A program made the translations under genes and the position numbers. The notes beneath the pieces are model-generated. The model saw only the letters and a program-made list of their open reading frames with translations. It was not told the DNA's origin and ran no database searches. Of a stretch of DNA of 64,000 nucleotides, positions 8,340-18,049 are shown piece after piece. The stretch is from contig NZ_WVZN01000047.1 of the NCBI RefSeq assembly GCF_011772445.1, positions 236,645 to 300,644 on the forward strand, read 5' to 3'. Numbering within the stretch: the stretch's first letter is position 1; each line of letters opens with the position of its first letter. The DNA comes from Hydrogenophaga sp. (GTDB taxonomy: Bacteria; Pseudomonadota; Gammaproteobacteria; Burkholderiales; Burkholderiaceae_C).

Positions 8340-9058
8340 GCGCGGCTCCTGAGAATGGCTTCGGCGAGCGCGAAGTCGTGCGGATAAGTGACCTTGATGT
8401 TGCTCGCGCGCCCTTCCACCAGGCGCGGGCGCCGGCCGCTGCGCTCGATCGCACTCGCTTCATCGGTAATGCCCTCGAAGCCCGAGGCGCGCGCCGCCTG
8501 CAGCGCGTCCAGCAGCTCGCCCAGGCGGAACATCTGCGGCGTCTGGGCCAGCCATTTGTGGCGGCGTTCGATGGTGCCGGCGACCCGGCCACCCGCCTCG
8601 TCCTTCAGCGTGTCGGGCAGCGGCAGCGCCAGCAGGCCGCCCACGGGGTCCCCGGCGCAGGCGTCGATCAGCGCCGACACCTCCTCAGGCGTCACCAGGC
8701 AGCGCGCGGCGTCGTGCACCAGCACCCAATCGCTGTCGGGCACACCGCGCTCGCGCAGGGCCAGCAAACCGTTGAGCACACTCTCCGCGCGCGTGGCACC
8801 TCCGTGGTACACGGCCTCCACCCCGCTCACGTCTGCGGGCCAGTGCGCGTCCTCGGGCGCCAGCACGACCAGGATGCGATCGATCCGCGCGACACCGCGC
8901 AGCGCGGCCAGCGTGTGGTGCACCAGCGGCCGGCCAGCCAGCGGCTGGTACTGCTTGGGCAAGGAGGTGCCGGCGCGCGAGCCGGTCCCCGCACAGGGCA
9001 GCAGCGCATGGCAAGGGGACACGGGGATGGGGTCGGAAGGGGGCAAGGCGGTGCTCAT
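8336..9058 (-). CDS. ispD: 2-C-methyl-D-erythritol 4-phosphate cytidylyltransferase
   Basis: A 240-residue nucleotidyltransferase of the MEP pathway, joining CTP and MEP. Visible motifs are the CTP-binding N-terminus [33 protein letters not shown] around residue 115, and [15 protein letters not shown] with [10 protein letters not shown] near the end. Start at the ATG ending at 9058 ([10 protein letters not shown]); another ATG four codons further up (MAPP) is possible. It is divergent from mfd, leaving a short shared promoter region. Its TGA overlaps the ispF ATG. Confidence 0.93.
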   Translation of the reverse strand: MSTALPPSDPIPVSPCHALLPCAGTGSRAGTSLPKQYQPLAGRPLVHHTLAALRGVARIDRILVVLAPEDAHWPADVSGVEAVYHGGATRAESVLNGLLALRERGVPDSDWVLVHDAARCLVTPEEVSALIDACAGDPVGGLLALPLPDTLKDEAGGRVAGTIERRHKWLAQTPQMFRLGELLDALQAARASGFEGITDEASAIERSGRRPRLVEGRASNIKVTYPHDFALAEAILRSRA

Positions 9059-9134
9059 GGGCGGCGCCATTCTAGAATTCGCCCACACCCCCGGGCTCGA
9101 CGCGACCGGGGGTATTCGTATTGGTACCGACCGA

Positions 9135-12100
9135 ATGTCCCTCTCCCTTCCCGCGCTGAGCCCCGGCAAGCGCCACACCCAGCCCCACCCGGGCGGCTCG
9201 GCCGACGCGCTGTGGCTCGCCCGCCTGGCCGAGCGCGAACAAGCCGCCGGCCGCCTCACCGCCATCGTCACCGCCGACGCGAACGACGCGCAGCGCCTGA
9301 TCGACGAGCTCGCCTTCTTCGCGCCCGATCTGCGCATCACGCTGTTCCCCGACTGGGAAACCCTGCCCTACGACACCTTCTCACCGCACCAGGACCTCAT
9401 CAGCGAGCGCCTGGCCACGCTGTGGCGCATCTCGCAGCGCCAGCACGACGGCGGCGCCGACGTGGTGCTCATCCCCGCCACCACGGCGCTCTACCGGCTC
9501 GCGCCGCCGTCCTTCCTGGCGGGCTACACCTTTCACTTCAAGGTCAAGCAGTCGCTGGACGAGGCGCGGCTCAAGGGCCAGCTCACGCTCGCGGGCTACC
9601 AGCACGTCACTCAGGTGGTGAGCCCCGGCGAATACGCCGTGCGCGGCGGCCTCATCGACCTCTTCCCCATGGGCAGCCCCGTGCCCTACCGCGTGGACCT
9701 GTTCGACGACGAGATCGACAGCATCCGCACCTTCGACCCCGACAGCCAGCGCAGCCTGTACCCGGTGAACGAGGTACGCCTGCTGCCCGGCCGCGAGTTC
9801 CCCATGGACGACGCGGCGCGTGCTCGTTTTCGCAGCCGCTGGCGCGAACTGCTCGAAGGCGACCCGACCAAGAGCCGCCTGTACAAGGACATGGGCAACG
9901 GCGTGGCCACCGCCGGCATCGAGTACTACCTGCCGCTGTTCTTCGAGGACACGGCCACCGTCTTCGACTACCTTGGCGAGCAATCGACCCTGGTACTGCA
10001 CGGCGAGCTGGAACCCGCCTTCCAGCGCTTCTGGCAAGACACGCGCGACCGCCACCGCCTGCTGCAAGGCGACCCCGATCGCCCCATCCTGCCGCCTGAG
10101 GCCCTGTTCCTGAACGCCGAGCAGTTCTTCACCCGGGCCAAGGCGCACGCCCAGGTGGTGATGCGCCCCGGCACCAGCGACGTGAACGACAGCGCCTTCG
10201 CCCAGGCCCTGCCCGACCTGGCCGTGGTGCGCGGCGCCGACGAACCGCTGGCCAAGCTGCGGGCTCACCTGCGCGCCAGCCCGCAGCGCGCGCTGGTGCT
10301 GGCAGAAAGCGACGGCCGCCGCGAAAGCCTGCTCGACTTCCTGCGCGCCAGCGGCCTGAACCCGCCCGCCTTCGACAGCCTGGCCGAGTTCCAGGCCAGC
10401 GACGAGAAGACCGGCATCGCCACCGCGGCGCTGGCCACCGGCTTCGCCTGGCTCGAGGCGGGCATCGACTTCATCACCGAGACCGAACTCTTCGCCGCCG
10501 GCCCCACCACGCGCCGGCGCAAGAAGCAGGAACAGGTGAGCGACGTCGACGCGCTGATCAAGGACCTGTCCGAGCTCAATGTGGGCGACCCGGTGGTGCA
10601 CGCGGCGCACGGCATCGGCCGCTACCGCGGGCTGATCAACCTCGACATGGGTGAGAAGAACCCCGACGGCACGCCCGCGCTGCAGGAGTTCCTGCACCTG
10701 GAGTACGCCGACAAGGCCGTGCTCTATGTGCCCGTGAGCCAGCTCGGCCTGATTGGCCGCTACACCGGCGTGAGCGCCGACGAAGCCCCGCTGCACAAGC
10801 TGGGCAGCGGCCAGTGGGAAAAGGCCAAGCGCAAGGCCGCCGAGCAGGTGCGCGACGCCGCCGCCGAGCTGCTCAACATCTACGCGCGCCGCGCCGCGCG
10901 CCAGGGCCACGCTTTCCGCTATTCGCCGCAGGACTACGAGGCTTTCGCCAACGACTTCGGCTTCGAAGAAACCGCCGACCAGCGCGCCGCCATCCACGCC
11001 GTGGTGCAGGACATGATCAGCCCCCAGCCCATGGACCGCCTGGTCTGCGGCGACGTGGGCTTCGGCAAGACCGAGGTCGCGCTGCGCGCGGCCTTCGTGG
11101 CCGTCACGGGTGGCAAGCAGGTGGCCTTCCTCGCGCCCACCACGCTGCTGGCCGAACAGCACTACCAGACCCTGGTCGACCGTTTCAGCAAATGGCCGGT
11201 GAAGATCGCAGAGATGAGCCGCTTCCGCTCTCAGAAAGAGATCACGGCGGCCATGAAGGGCATCGCCGACGGCTCGGTGGACATCGTCGTCGGCACGCAC
11301 AAGCTGCTGAGCGAGAAGGCGCAGTTCAAGAACCTGGGCCTGCTCATCATCGACGAGGAGCACCGCTTCGGCGTGCGCCACAAGGAAGCGATGAAGCAGC
11401 TGCGCGCCGAAGTGGACGTGCTCACGCTCACGGCCACGCCCATTCCGCGCACGCTGGGCATGGCGCTCGAAGGCCTGCGCGATCTGAGCGTCATCGCCAC
11501 GGCGCCGCAGCGCCGCCTGGCCATCAAGACCTTCGTGCGCAACGAAGGCAACGGCGTCATCCGGGAAGCCGTGCTGCGCGAACTGAAGCGCGGCGGCCAG
11601 GTCTACTTCCTGCACAACGAGGTCGAGACCATCGAGAACCGCAAGCAAAAGCTCGAGGAGATCCTGCCCGAGGCGCGCATCGCCGTCGCCCACGGCCAGA
11701 TGCCCGAGCGCGAGCTCGAGCGCGTGATGCGCGACTTCGTGGCCCAGCGCTACAACCTGCTGCTGTGCTCCACCATCATCGAGACCGGCATCGACGTGCC
11801 CACGGCCAATACCATCGTCATGAGCCGTGCCGACAAGTTCGGCCTGGCGCAATTGCACCAGCTGCGCGGCCGCGTGGGCCGCAGCCACCACCAGGCCTAC
11901 GCCTACCTGCTGGTGCCCGAGATCGAGGGCCTCACCAAGCAGGCCGCGCAGCGGCTGGACGCCATCCAGCAGATGGAGGAGCTGGGCAGCGGCTTCTACC
12001 TGGCCATGCACGACCTGGAGATCCGCGGCGCCGGCGAGGTGCTGGGCGAGAACCAGAGCGGCAACATGCTGGAGGTGGGCTTCCAGCTCTACAACGAGAT

Positions 12101-12623
12101 GCTGTCAGAGGCGGTGAAAGCGCTGAAGGCCGGCCGCGAGCCCGACCTGCTGGCGCCGCTCTCCGTCACCACCGACATCAACCTGCACGCCCCCGCCCTG
12201 CTGCCCAATGACTACTGCGGCGACGTGCACCTGCGCCTGAGCTTCTACAAAAAGCTCGCCACCGCCCGCAACACCGACCAGGTGGACGCCCTGCTCGAGG
12301 AGATCGTCGACCGCTTTGGCAAGCCGCCACCGCAGGCGCAGACGCTCATCGACGTGCACCGCCTGCGCGTGCTCAGCGCGCCCTACGGCGTGGCCAAGGT
12401 CGATGCCGCGCCCGGCGTCACCAACATCAGCTTCAAGCCGAACCCGCCGATCGAGCCGATGCGCATCATCGAGCTCATCCAGAAGCACAAGCACATCAAG
12501 CTCGCGGGCAACGAGAAGCTGCGCATCGAGCGCGCGCTGCCCGAGGTGAAAGACCGCGTGCAACTCGTGCGCGACGTGCTGCGCGCCCTGGGCCAACCCA
12601 ACAAGACCACCGAAACCGCATGA
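9135..12623 (+). CDS. mfd: Transcription-repair coupling factor
   Basis: An 1162-residue Mfd, close to the family length of about 1150. It displaces stalled RNA polymerase at lesions and recruits UvrA. N-terminal UvrB-like module (TLFPDWETLPYDTFSPHQDL), RNA-polymerase-interaction domain (VGDPVVHAAHGIGRYRGL), RecG-like translocase with Walker A GDVGFGKTEVALRAAF, motif II DEEHRFGV, motif III LTATPIPRTL and the arginine-finger region QLRGRVGRSHHQAYAYL, then a C-terminal TRCF domain. Start at the ATG of MSLSLPALSPG because upstream in-frame sequence is antisense to ispD. It overlaps serB by ATGA. Confidence 0.95.
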   Translation: MSLSLPALSPGKRHTQPHPGGSADALWLARLAEREQAAGRLTAIVTADANDAQRLIDELAFFAPDLRITLFPDWETLPYDTFSPHQDLISERLATLWRISQRQHDGGADVVLIPATTALYRLAPPSFLAGYTFHFKVKQSLDEARLKGQLTLAGYQHVTQVVSPGEYAVRGGLIDLFPMGSPVPYRVDLFDDEIDSIRTFDPDSQRSLYPVNEVRLLPGREFPMDDAARARFRSRWRELLEGDPTKSRLYKDMGNGVATAGIEYYLPLFFEDTATVFDYLGEQSTLVLHGELEPAFQRFWQDTRDRHRLLQGDPDRPILPPEALFLNAEQFFTRAKAHAQVVMRPGTSDVNDSAFAQALPDLAVVRGADEPLAKLRAHLRASPQRALVLAESDGRRESLLDFLRASGLNPPAFDSLAEFQASDEKTGIATAALATGFAWLEAGIDFITETELFAAGPTTRRRKKQEQVSDVDALIKDLSELNVGDPVVHAAHGIGRYRGLINLDMGEKNPDGTPALQEFLHLEYADKAVLYVPVSQLGLIGRYTGVSADEAPLHKLGSGQWEKAKRKAAEQVRDAAAELLNIYARRAARQGHAFRYSPQDYEAFANDFGFEETADQRAAIHAVVQDMISPQPMDRLVCGDVGFGKTEVALRAAFVAVTGGKQVAFLAPTTLLAEQHYQTLVDRFSKWPVKIAEMSRFRSQKEITAAMKGIADGSVDIVVGTHKLLSEKAQFKNLGLLIIDEEHRFGVRHKEAMKQLRAEVDVLTLTATPIPRTLGMALEGLRDLSVIATAPQRRLAIKTFVRNEGNGVIREAVLRELKRGGQVYFLHNEVETIENRKQKLEEILPEARIAVAHGQMPERELERVMRDFVAQRYNLLLCSTIIETGIDVPTANTIVMSRADKFGLAQLHQLRGRVGRSHHQAYAYLLVPEIEGLTKQAAQRLDAIQQMEELGSGFYLAMHDLEIRGAGEVLGENQSGNMLEVGFQLYNEMLSEAVKALKAGREPDLLAPLSVTTDINLHAPALLPNDYCGDVHLRLSFYKKLATARNTDQVDALLEEIVDRFGKPPPQAQTLIDVHRLRVLSAPYGVAKVDAAPGVTNISFKPNPPIEPMRIIELIQKHKHIKLAGNEKLRIERALPEVKDRVQLVRDVLRALGQPNKTTETA

Positions 12624-13345
12624 CCACCGCCCAGACCTTCGCCCCCGGCCTCACCGTGCGCGGCTTCACGCCGCCGCTCAAGCTGAGCGACTTCAAGCTC
12701 ATCGCCTTCGACATGGACTCCACGCTCATCAGCATCGAGTGCGTGGACGAGATCGCCGATGTGGTGGGCAAGAAAACCGAGGTGGCCGCCATCACCGAAG
12801 CCGCGATGCGCGGCGAGATCACCGACTACAAGGACAGCCTGCGCCGCCGCGTGGCCCTGCTCAAGGGCGTGACCGTGGCCGACATGGAGCAGGTGCTGGT
12901 CGAGCGCCTGCGCATCAACCCCGGCGCGGCCGAACTCGTTCGCGCCTGCAAGGCCGCCGGACTGAAGGTGCTGCTGGTCTCCGGCGGCTTCACCTATTTC
13001 GCCTACCGCGTGCGCGACACCCTGGGCATTCATTTCGTGCGCGCCAACGTACTGGAGATCGCCAGCGGCGCCAACTGCGGCGAACTCACCGGCCGCATGG
13101 TCGACCAGGCCTGGGGCGACATCTGCGACGGCGCGGAGAAGCGGCGCACCCTCCTGGAAGTGGCCTCGCTCCTGGGCATCGAGCCCTCGGAATGCATCGC
13201 CATGGGCGACGGCGCCAACGACCTGCCCATGATGGGCGTGGCGGGCCTGTCGGTGGCCTATCACGCCAAGCCGGCCGTGCGCGAGCAAGCCATGGTATCG
13301 ATCGAGGAAGGCGGCCTGGACCGGTTGCTGGAAGTGGTGCGCTGA
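12620..13345 (+). CDS. serB: Phosphoserine phosphatase
   Basis: A 241-residue HAD-superfamily enzyme catalysing the last step of serine synthesis. Motif I is DMDSTLI (Asp nucleophile, near residue 31), motif II VSGGFTYFAYR, and motif III/IV GDGANDLPM with a preceding Lys (EKRRTLLEVAS). It lacks the long N-terminal ACT domain of some SerB proteins and matches the short betaproteobacterial form. Its ATG overlaps the stop of mfd, indicating coupling. It is followed by a strong bidirectional hairpin. Confidence 0.93.
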   Translation: MTTAQTFAPGLTVRGFTPPLKLSDFKLIAFDMDSTLISIECVDEIADVVGKKTEVAAITEAAMRGEITDYKDSLRRRVALLKGVTVADMEQVLVERLRINPGAAELVRACKAAGLKVLLVSGGFTYFAYRVRDTLGIHFVRANVLEIASGANCGELTGRMVDQAWGDICDGAEKRRTLLEVASLLGIEPSECIAMGDGANDLPMMGVAGLSVAYHAKPAVREQAMVSIEEGGLDRLLEVVR

Positions 13346-13372
13346 CCCACAGAGACCAGCGCCAAAGAAAAA

Positions 13373-13396
13373 GCCCGTCATCTTGCGATGACGGGC
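13373..13396. terminator. Bidirectional terminator between serB and tRNA-Pro
   Basis: A perfect 10-bp stem GCCCGTCATC / GATGACGGGC with a TTGC loop. On the minus strand it is followed by TTTTTCTTT, a strong tail for tRNA-Pro; on the plus strand by CTTCTTGT, a weaker tail for serB. Confidence 0.85.
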
Positions 13397-13406
13397 CTTC
13401 TTGTAA

Positions 13407-13483
13407 TGGTCGGCGTGGCGGGATTCGAACTCGCGACCCCTTGCACCCCATGCAAGTGCGCTACCAGGCTGCGCTACACGCCG
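13407..13483 (-). tRNA. tRNA-Pro (anticodon GGG)
   Basis: A full 77-nt cloverleaf on the minus strand. Acceptor CGGCGTG pairs with CACGCCG, D-arm GCGCAGCCTGGTAGCGC, anticodon stem CTTGC/GCAAG with loop ATGGGGT (anticodon GGG), T-loop TTCGAAT, and an encoded CCA end. It has its own TATAAT box upstream and a terminator downstream. Confidence 0.95.
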
Positions 13484-13494
13484 ACAAGCCTTGC

Positions 13495-13500
13495 ATTATA
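13495..13500 (-). promoter_or_regulatory. -10 element for tRNA-Pro
   Basis: A perfect TATAAT on the minus strand, 12 bases before the mature tRNA. The -35 region (17 bases further) overlaps the end of the MerR gene and is weak. A short GGCC stem followed by TTTTT just upstream may end the MerR transcript. Confidence 0.6.
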
Positions 13501-13520
13501 GCCAGCAAAAAGGCCCTCTC

Positions 13521-13973
13521 TCAGGCCGATAGCCGAAGCAGTTCGCGAATCTCGAGCAGCTCGCGCCGCATGTCGTTCAACAGGCCCGCCTCGGTGGCAG
13601 CCGGCGGCGTGACCACGGCCGACACCACCGTGGTGTCATCGTCGTGAATCACCGCATCGAGGTCGATCACATCGATCGGCTCCTCGTCGTCCTGGCGGCG
13701 CTTCTCGCGCTCGGCCTGGGCCAGTTCCTGCAGCTTGTTGCGCGCGCCGCTGATGGTGAAGCCCTGGTCGTACAGCAGCTCGCGGATGCGACGAATCATC
13801 AGCACCTCGTGGTGCTGGTAGTAGCGCCGATTGCCCCGACGCTTCATGGGACGAAGCTGCGTGAACTCCTGCTCCCAGTAGCGCAGCACGTGCGGCTTGA
13901 CACCACACAGCTCGCCCACTTCACCGATGGTGAAGTAGCGCTTCGCTGGAATGGGGGGCAGCGATTTTTCCAT
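13521..13973 (-). CDS. MerR-family transcriptional regulator (ihfA-linked)
   Basis: A 150-residue regulator. Residues 10-80 form a MerR winged helix (YFTIGEVGELCGVKPHVLRYWEQEF ... RRYYQHHEVLMIRRIRELLYDQG), followed by a Lys/Arg/Glu coiled segment and an acidic tail with a short terminal helix. No Cys effector site typical of metal-sensing MerR proteins is visible. In many beta- and gammaproteobacteria a MerR-like gene of unknown target directly follows ihfA, as here. Start at the ATG ending at 13973; an ATG three codons upstream is possible. A hairpin separates it from ihfA. Confidence 0.8.
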   Translation of the reverse strand: MEKSLPPIPAKRYFTIGEVGELCGVKPHVLRYWEQEFTQLRPMKRRGNRRYYQHHEVLMIRRIRELLYDQGFTISGARNKLQELAQAEREKRRQDDEEPIDVIDLDAVIHDDDTTVVSAVVTPPAATEAGLLNDMRRELLEIRELLRLSA

Positions 13974-14020
13974 GTAAATCAAGGCGGTAGCAACCGAAGC
14001 TTGAATTTACTCTAAGTGGA

Positions 14021-14050
14021 GAAACCCCGGGGACTACCCCTGGGGTTTTC
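14021..14050 (-). terminator. Hairpin between ihfA and the MerR gene
   Basis: The arms GAAACCCC-GGGG and CCCC-T-GGGGTTTTC form an 11-bp GC-rich stem with one bulge. Read leftwards after ihfA it is followed by TCTCC rather than a long T run, so it may be a partial terminator at the end of the translation operon. The MerR gene starts 48 bases further on. Confidence 0.5.
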
Positions 14051-14098
14051 GTGCGAAATGTTGTAAGCGACCCCTACCGGGCCGCGCGATGGCGCCGT

Positions 14099-14425
14099 TC
14101 AGCCGCCGATGACCGCCGCCTGTACCTGTTCCTTGAGCTTGGGGCTGGCGTGGAAGGTCACGACCCGGCGTGCCTGGATGGCCACCGGCTCGCCGGTGCG
14201 CGGGTTGCGGCCGGGGCGGGCCGCCTTGGTGCGGATCTGGAAATTGCCGAAGCCCGATATCTTCACGTCCGTGCCATTGACCAGGCTCTCCGTGATGAGA
14301 TCGAAGAAGGCGTCGATCATGTCCTTGGACTCCCGCTTGTTCAGGCCGATCTGGTCGAACAGCAGTTCAGCCAGTTGGGCCTTGGTCAGGGCGGGGGTTT
14401 CCAGGCTTTCGACGGCCAGTTCCAT
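14099..14425 (-). CDS. ihfA: Integration host factor alpha subunit
   Basis: A 108-residue HU/IHF-family DNA-bending protein. The N-terminal dimerisation helices (LTKAQLAELLFDQIGLNKRESKDMIDAFFDLI) are followed by the signature GFGNFQIRTKAARPGRNPRTGEP, whose Pro intercalates into DNA. It pairs with IhfB, not in this window. It lies 36 bases after pheT, at the end of the translation operon. The ribosome site GAAGGA is 8 bases before the ATG. Confidence 0.95.
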   Translation of the reverse strand: MELAVESLETPALTKAQLAELLFDQIGLNKRESKDMIDAFFDLITESLVNGTDVKISGFGNFQIRTKAARPGRNPRTGEPVAIQARRVVTFHASPKLKEQVQAAVIGG

Positions 14426-14461
14426 CGGGTCTTCCTTCTCTCTCGTCTTGTTGGAGGGCGA

Positions 14462-16882
14462 TCAGGCGCGCAGGCGGGCCTGAACGCGCTGCTGCAGCGA
14501 GGCGAGGGTCTGCTGCACGGCGGCTTCGATCTGCTCGTCGGCCAGTGTACCGTCGTCGCGGTTCATGATCAGGCGCACGGCCAGACTCTTTTCGTGCTCG
14601 GCCAGACCAGGCACCACCGCACCCTTCTTGGGGCGATAGACGTCGAACAGCACGGCGTCCTGCAACCACGGATTGCCGGCGCCGCGAATGGCGGCCATCA
14701 CGGCGTCGTGCGGGATCGACTCATCGACCACCAGCGCCAGGTCGCGTTGCACCGGCTGGTGTCGGCTGACCGCGCGGAAGGCCGGCACGGGACGCACCAG
14801 CACGGCTTCGAGTTCGAGCTCGAACAGCACAGGCGCCTGTGGCAACTCGTAGGCCTGGCGCCAGCGCGGGTGCAGTTCACCCACGTGGCCAATGCACCGC
14901 CCATCGAGCCACACCGCGGCGCTGCGGCCCGGGTGCATGGCGGGATGCTCGGCCGCGCGGAACTCGGCCCGGCGCGGCGCCAGAAGGGCCTCCACGTCCC
15001 CCTTGGCGTCGAAGAAATCGGCGGTGCGCTCGCTCTCGCCCCATTGCAGCGCGTTCAAAGGCCCGGCCGCAAGTCCGGCCACGCGCATGGGCTGGTCGAA
15101 CCCGGCCACGCTGGTGTCGCTGTCCGGCACCGTGGCGTCCTTGCGGAACACGCGCCCGACCTCGAACAGGCGCACGCGCTCGGCGCGGCGATCGAGGTTG
15201 AACTTGCACACCGCCACCAGGCTGCCGATCAGCGAGGAGCGCATCACGCTCATCTGGCTGGCAATGGGGTTGAGCAGTTGGATGGGATCGGCATTGCCTG
15301 CCAGCTCGCGCTCCCAGCGTTCTTCCACGAAGCTGAAGTTGATGGTTTCCTGGTAACCCAGTTGCGCGAGTTGACGGCGCACATCGAACGCGCCGCGGCG
15401 CGCCTCGGGCCGCAGCTTGGCCGTGATCGGCGCAAGCGGCGGCGTGGTGGGCAGTTGCTCGTAGCCGATCAGGCGCACCACTTCCTCGATCAGGTCTTCC
15501 TCGATCTGCAGGTCGAAGCGGTAGGGGGGCGGGGTCACGCTGACGCTGCCCTCCCCCTCCTGCACCGCCAGGCCCAGGCGGCTCAGCGCGTGCACGCACT
15601 GAGCCTGCGTGACCGGCATGCCGATGACCTTGGCTGCGCGCGCCACGCGCAGCGTCACCGGCTTCGATTCGGGAAGTCGCGCCCGCTGATCGTCCATGGG
15701 GCCGGCCTGACCGCCGCAGATCTCGAGCACCAGCTGGGTGATGCGCTCGATGTGCTCGACGGTGGTGGATGGGTCGACGCCGCGCTCGAATCGGTGCCCC
15801 GCGTCGGTGCTGAAGTTGTAGCGGCGCGAGCGGCCCGCCACGGCCTTGGGCCACCAGAAGGCGGCCTCGATGTAGATGTTGCGCGTGTCGTCCGACACCG
15901 CGGTGGCGTCCCCGCCCATGATGCCGGCCAGCGATTCGACGGCCTGGTCGTCGGCGATCACGCCCACGCCAGCGTCGACCGCGATCGTGTTGCCGTTGAG
16001 CAGCTTGAGCGACTCGCCCTCGCGACCCCAGCGGACGCTGAGGCCACCGTGGATCTTGTCGAGGTCGAAGATGTGCGAGGGGCGGCCCAGCTCGAACATC
16101 ACGTAGTTGGAGATGTCCACCAGCGCCGTGACGCTGCGCTGCCCGCAGCGCGCCAGGCGATCGACCATCCAGGCCGGCGTCTGCGCCTTCGTGTTGACGC
16201 CACGCACTACGCGTCCGCTGAAGCGCCCGCAGAGGTCCGGCGCCTCGATGCGCACGGGCAAGGTGTCGCTGAGCGACACCGGCGCGGCCGGGAACTCGGG
16301 CGACTGCAATGGCGCCCCGGTGATGGCGGCCACCTCGCGCGCCACGCCGTACACGCTCAGGCAATGCGCCAGGTTCGGTGTGAGCTTGAGCGTGAACAGC
16401 ATGTCGTCCAGCGCCAGGTGTTCGCGGATGTCACGGCCCACCACGGCATCGGCCGCGAGTTCGAGCAAGCCCTCATGGCTTTCGGAGAGTTGCAGTTCGC
16501 GCGCCGAGCACAGCATGCCCTGGCTCTCCACGCCGCGCAGTTTGCCCAGCTTGATGGTGAAGGGCTTGCCGTCGTCGCCGGGCGGAAGCTCGGCGCCCAC
16601 CAGGGCGCAGGGCACCTTGATGCCCACGCGCGCGTTCGGCGCGCCGCAGACGATGTTGAGCAGCGCGCCCTGCCCGACGTCCACCTCGCACACGCGGAGC
16701 CGGTCGGCGTTGGGGTGTTGCGCCGCGGACTTGATCTCGCCCACCACCACTTTCGAGAACGGGGGCGCGACGGGACGAAGCTCCTCGACCTCCAACCCGG
16801 CCATGGTGAGGGCGTCGGCGAGTTGCTGGCTGTCCAGGGGCGGGTTGCAGAAGCTGCGCAGCCAGGATTCGGGGAATTGCAT
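14462..16882 (-). CDS. pheT: Phenylalanine--tRNA ligase beta subunit
   Basis: An 806-residue PheT, usual family length about 800. Domains: N-terminal B1/tRNA-binding module (VVVGEIKSAAQHPNADRLRVCEVDVG), B3/B4 editing region (residues about 215-390), B5 domain, catalytic-like core (ERWERELAG ... LLNPIASQMSVMRSSLIGSL) and a C-terminal anticodon-binding FDX-ACB domain (FRAVSRHQPVQRDLALVVDE). It forms an alpha2-beta2 complex with PheS to charge tRNA-Phe. It starts 9 bases after pheS and precedes ihfA, as in Escherichia coli. Confidence 0.97.
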   Translation of the reverse strand: MQFPESWLRSFCNPPLDSQQLADALTMAGLEVEELRPVAPPFSKVVVGEIKSAAQHPNADRLRVCEVDVGQGALLNIVCGAPNARVGIKVPCALVGAELPPGDDGKPFTIKLGKLRGVESQGMLCSARELQLSESHEGLLELAADAVVGRDIREHLALDDMLFTLKLTPNLAHCLSVYGVAREVAAITGAPLQSPEFPAAPVSLSDTLPVRIEAPDLCGRFSGRVVRGVNTKAQTPAWMVDRLARCGQRSVTALVDISNYVMFELGRPSHIFDLDKIHGGLSVRWGREGESLKLLNGNTIAVDAGVGVIADDQAVESLAGIMGGDATAVSDDTRNIYIEAAFWWPKAVAGRSRRYNFSTDAGHRFERGVDPSTTVEHIERITQLVLEICGGQAGPMDDQRARLPESKPVTLRVARAAKVIGMPVTQAQCVHALSRLGLAVQEGEGSVSVTPPPYRFDLQIEEDLIEEVVRLIGYEQLPTTPPLAPITAKLRPEARRGAFDVRRQLAQLGYQETINFSFVEERWERELAGNADPIQLLNPIASQMSVMRSSLIGSLVAVCKFNLDRRAERVRLFEVGRVFRKDATVPDSDTSVAGFDQPMRVAGLAAGPLNALQWGESERTADFFDAKGDVEALLAPRRAEFRAAEHPAMHPGRSAAVWLDGRCIGHVGELHPRWRQAYELPQAPVLFELELEAVLVRPVPAFRAVSRHQPVQRDLALVVDESIPHDAVMAAIRGAGNPWLQDAVLFDVYRPKKGAVVPGLAEHEKSLAVRLIMNRDDGTLADEQIEAAVQQTLASLQQRVQARLRA

Positions 16883-16891
16883 GGTGATCGC

Positions 16892-17944
16892 TTATCGGAA
16901 CTGGCTGAGGAAACGCACGTCGCCGTCGAAGAACAGGCGCAGGTCATTGACGCCGTAGCGCAGCATGGTCAGGCGGTCGGGCCCCATGCCGAAGGCAAAG
17001 CCGATGTAGCGCTCGGGGTCGAGGCCCATGTTGCGCACCACGTTCGGGTGCACCTGGCCCGAACCCGCCACCTCCAGCCAGCGCCCGGCCAGCGGGCCGC
17101 TCTGGAACTGGATGTCGATCTCGGCGCTGGGCTCGGTGAAGGGGAAGAAACTGGGGCGAAAGCGCAGCACCAGATCTTCGCTCTCGAAGAAGGTGCGGCA
17201 GAAATCGGTGAAGACGACCTTGAGGTCCTTGAAGCTCACGTTCTCGCCAATCCACAGGCCCTCGCACTGGTGAAACATGGGCGAGTGCGTGGCGTCGCTG
17301 TCCACGCGGTAGGTGCGACCCGGCGCGATCACGCGGATCTCGGGCATGCCCTGCCCGGCATCCAGCGCGGTGCGGTGGCGCTTGACGTGCTGCACCGCGT
17401 GGCGGATCTGCATGGGGCTGGTGTGTGTGCGAAGCAGGTTCGGCGCCTTCGCCGAGCCGCCCTCGACGTAAAAGGTGTCGTGCATGGACCGCGCCGGGTG
17501 GTCCTCGGGCGTGTTCAGGGCGGTGAAGTTGAACCAGTCGGACTCGATCTCGGGCCCCTCGGCCACCTCGAAGCCCATGGAGCCGAAGATGGCCTCGATG
17601 CGCTCGAGCGTGAGGCTCACGGGGTGCAGTCCGCCCGCGCCACGCTGGCGGCCCGGCAGGCTCACGTCCAGCGACTCGGCCTTGAGCTGGGCCTCCAGTT
17701 CCGCGTCGGCCAGGGCCTGGCGGCGCGCCGTCAGTGCGCCCTCGATGGCCTGCTTGGCCACGTTGATCGCGGCACCTCGGGTCTTCTTCTCGTCCACCGG
17801 CAGGGCCGCCATGCCCTTCATCAACTCGGTGATGCGGCCCGCCTTGCCCAGGTAGCGCGCCTTGGCGTTTTCCAGGTCGGCCGGTGCGGTGGCCTGCGCG
17901 AACTCGGCGCGCGCCGCTTCGACCAGGTTGTCCAACTCGTTCAT
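16892..17944 (-). CDS. pheS: Phenylalanine--tRNA ligase alpha subunit
   Basis: A 350-residue class II synthetase subunit. N-terminal coiled coil (residues 1-90), then motif 1 ([19 protein letters not shown]), [12 protein letters not shown], motif 2 ([15 protein letters not shown]) and motif 3 ([18 protein letters not shown]). The start lacks a strong Shine-Dalgarno sequence. A hairpin with a T6 tail stands 22 bases upstream, between rplT and pheS, where E. coli has the pheM attenuator. No Phe-rich leader frame was found directly in front of this gene. Confidence 0.97.
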   Translation of the reverse strand: MNELDNLVEAARAEFAQATAPADLENAKARYLGKAGRITELMKGMAALPVDEKKTRGAAINVAKQAIEGALTARRQALADAELEAQLKAESLDVSLPGRQRGAGGLHPVSLTLERIEAIFGSMGFEVAEGPEIESDWFNFTALNTPEDHPARSMHDTFYVEGGSAKAPNLLRTHTSPMQIRHAVQHVKRHRTALDAGQGMPEIRVIAPGRTYRVDSDATHSPMFHQCEGLWIGENVSFKDLKVVFTDFCRTFFESEDLVLRFRPSFFPFTEPSAEIDIQFQSGPLAGRWLEVAGSGQVHPNVVRNMGLDPERYIGFAFGMGPDRLTMLRYGVNDLRLFFDGDVRFLSQFR

Positions 17945-17966
17945 TCGATGCGTGTCCGATGCAATG

Positions 17967-18010
17967 AAAAAAGGGTTGAAGCCGGCGGGTTACCCCTCAA
18001 GCCTCAACCC
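17967..18010 (-). terminator. Intrinsic terminator between rplT and pheS
   Basis: On the minus strand GGGTTGAGG pairs with CTTCAACCC (9 bp including one G-U) around a 20-base loop, followed directly by TTTTTT. A second perfect 16-bp palindrome (GGGCGCGTACGCGCCC, 18025-18040) precedes it. It may end the ribosomal-protein transcript or act as an attenuator for pheST. Confidence 0.7.
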
Positions 18011-18049
18011 CTTCAAACGGCAGCGGGCGCGTACGCGCCCGGCCGGGAA

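Noticed and set aside
17945..18049. A pheM-like Phe-rich leader directly before pheS
   Set aside because: No ATG- or GTG-started short frame with clustered Phe codons exists there, although a terminator does.
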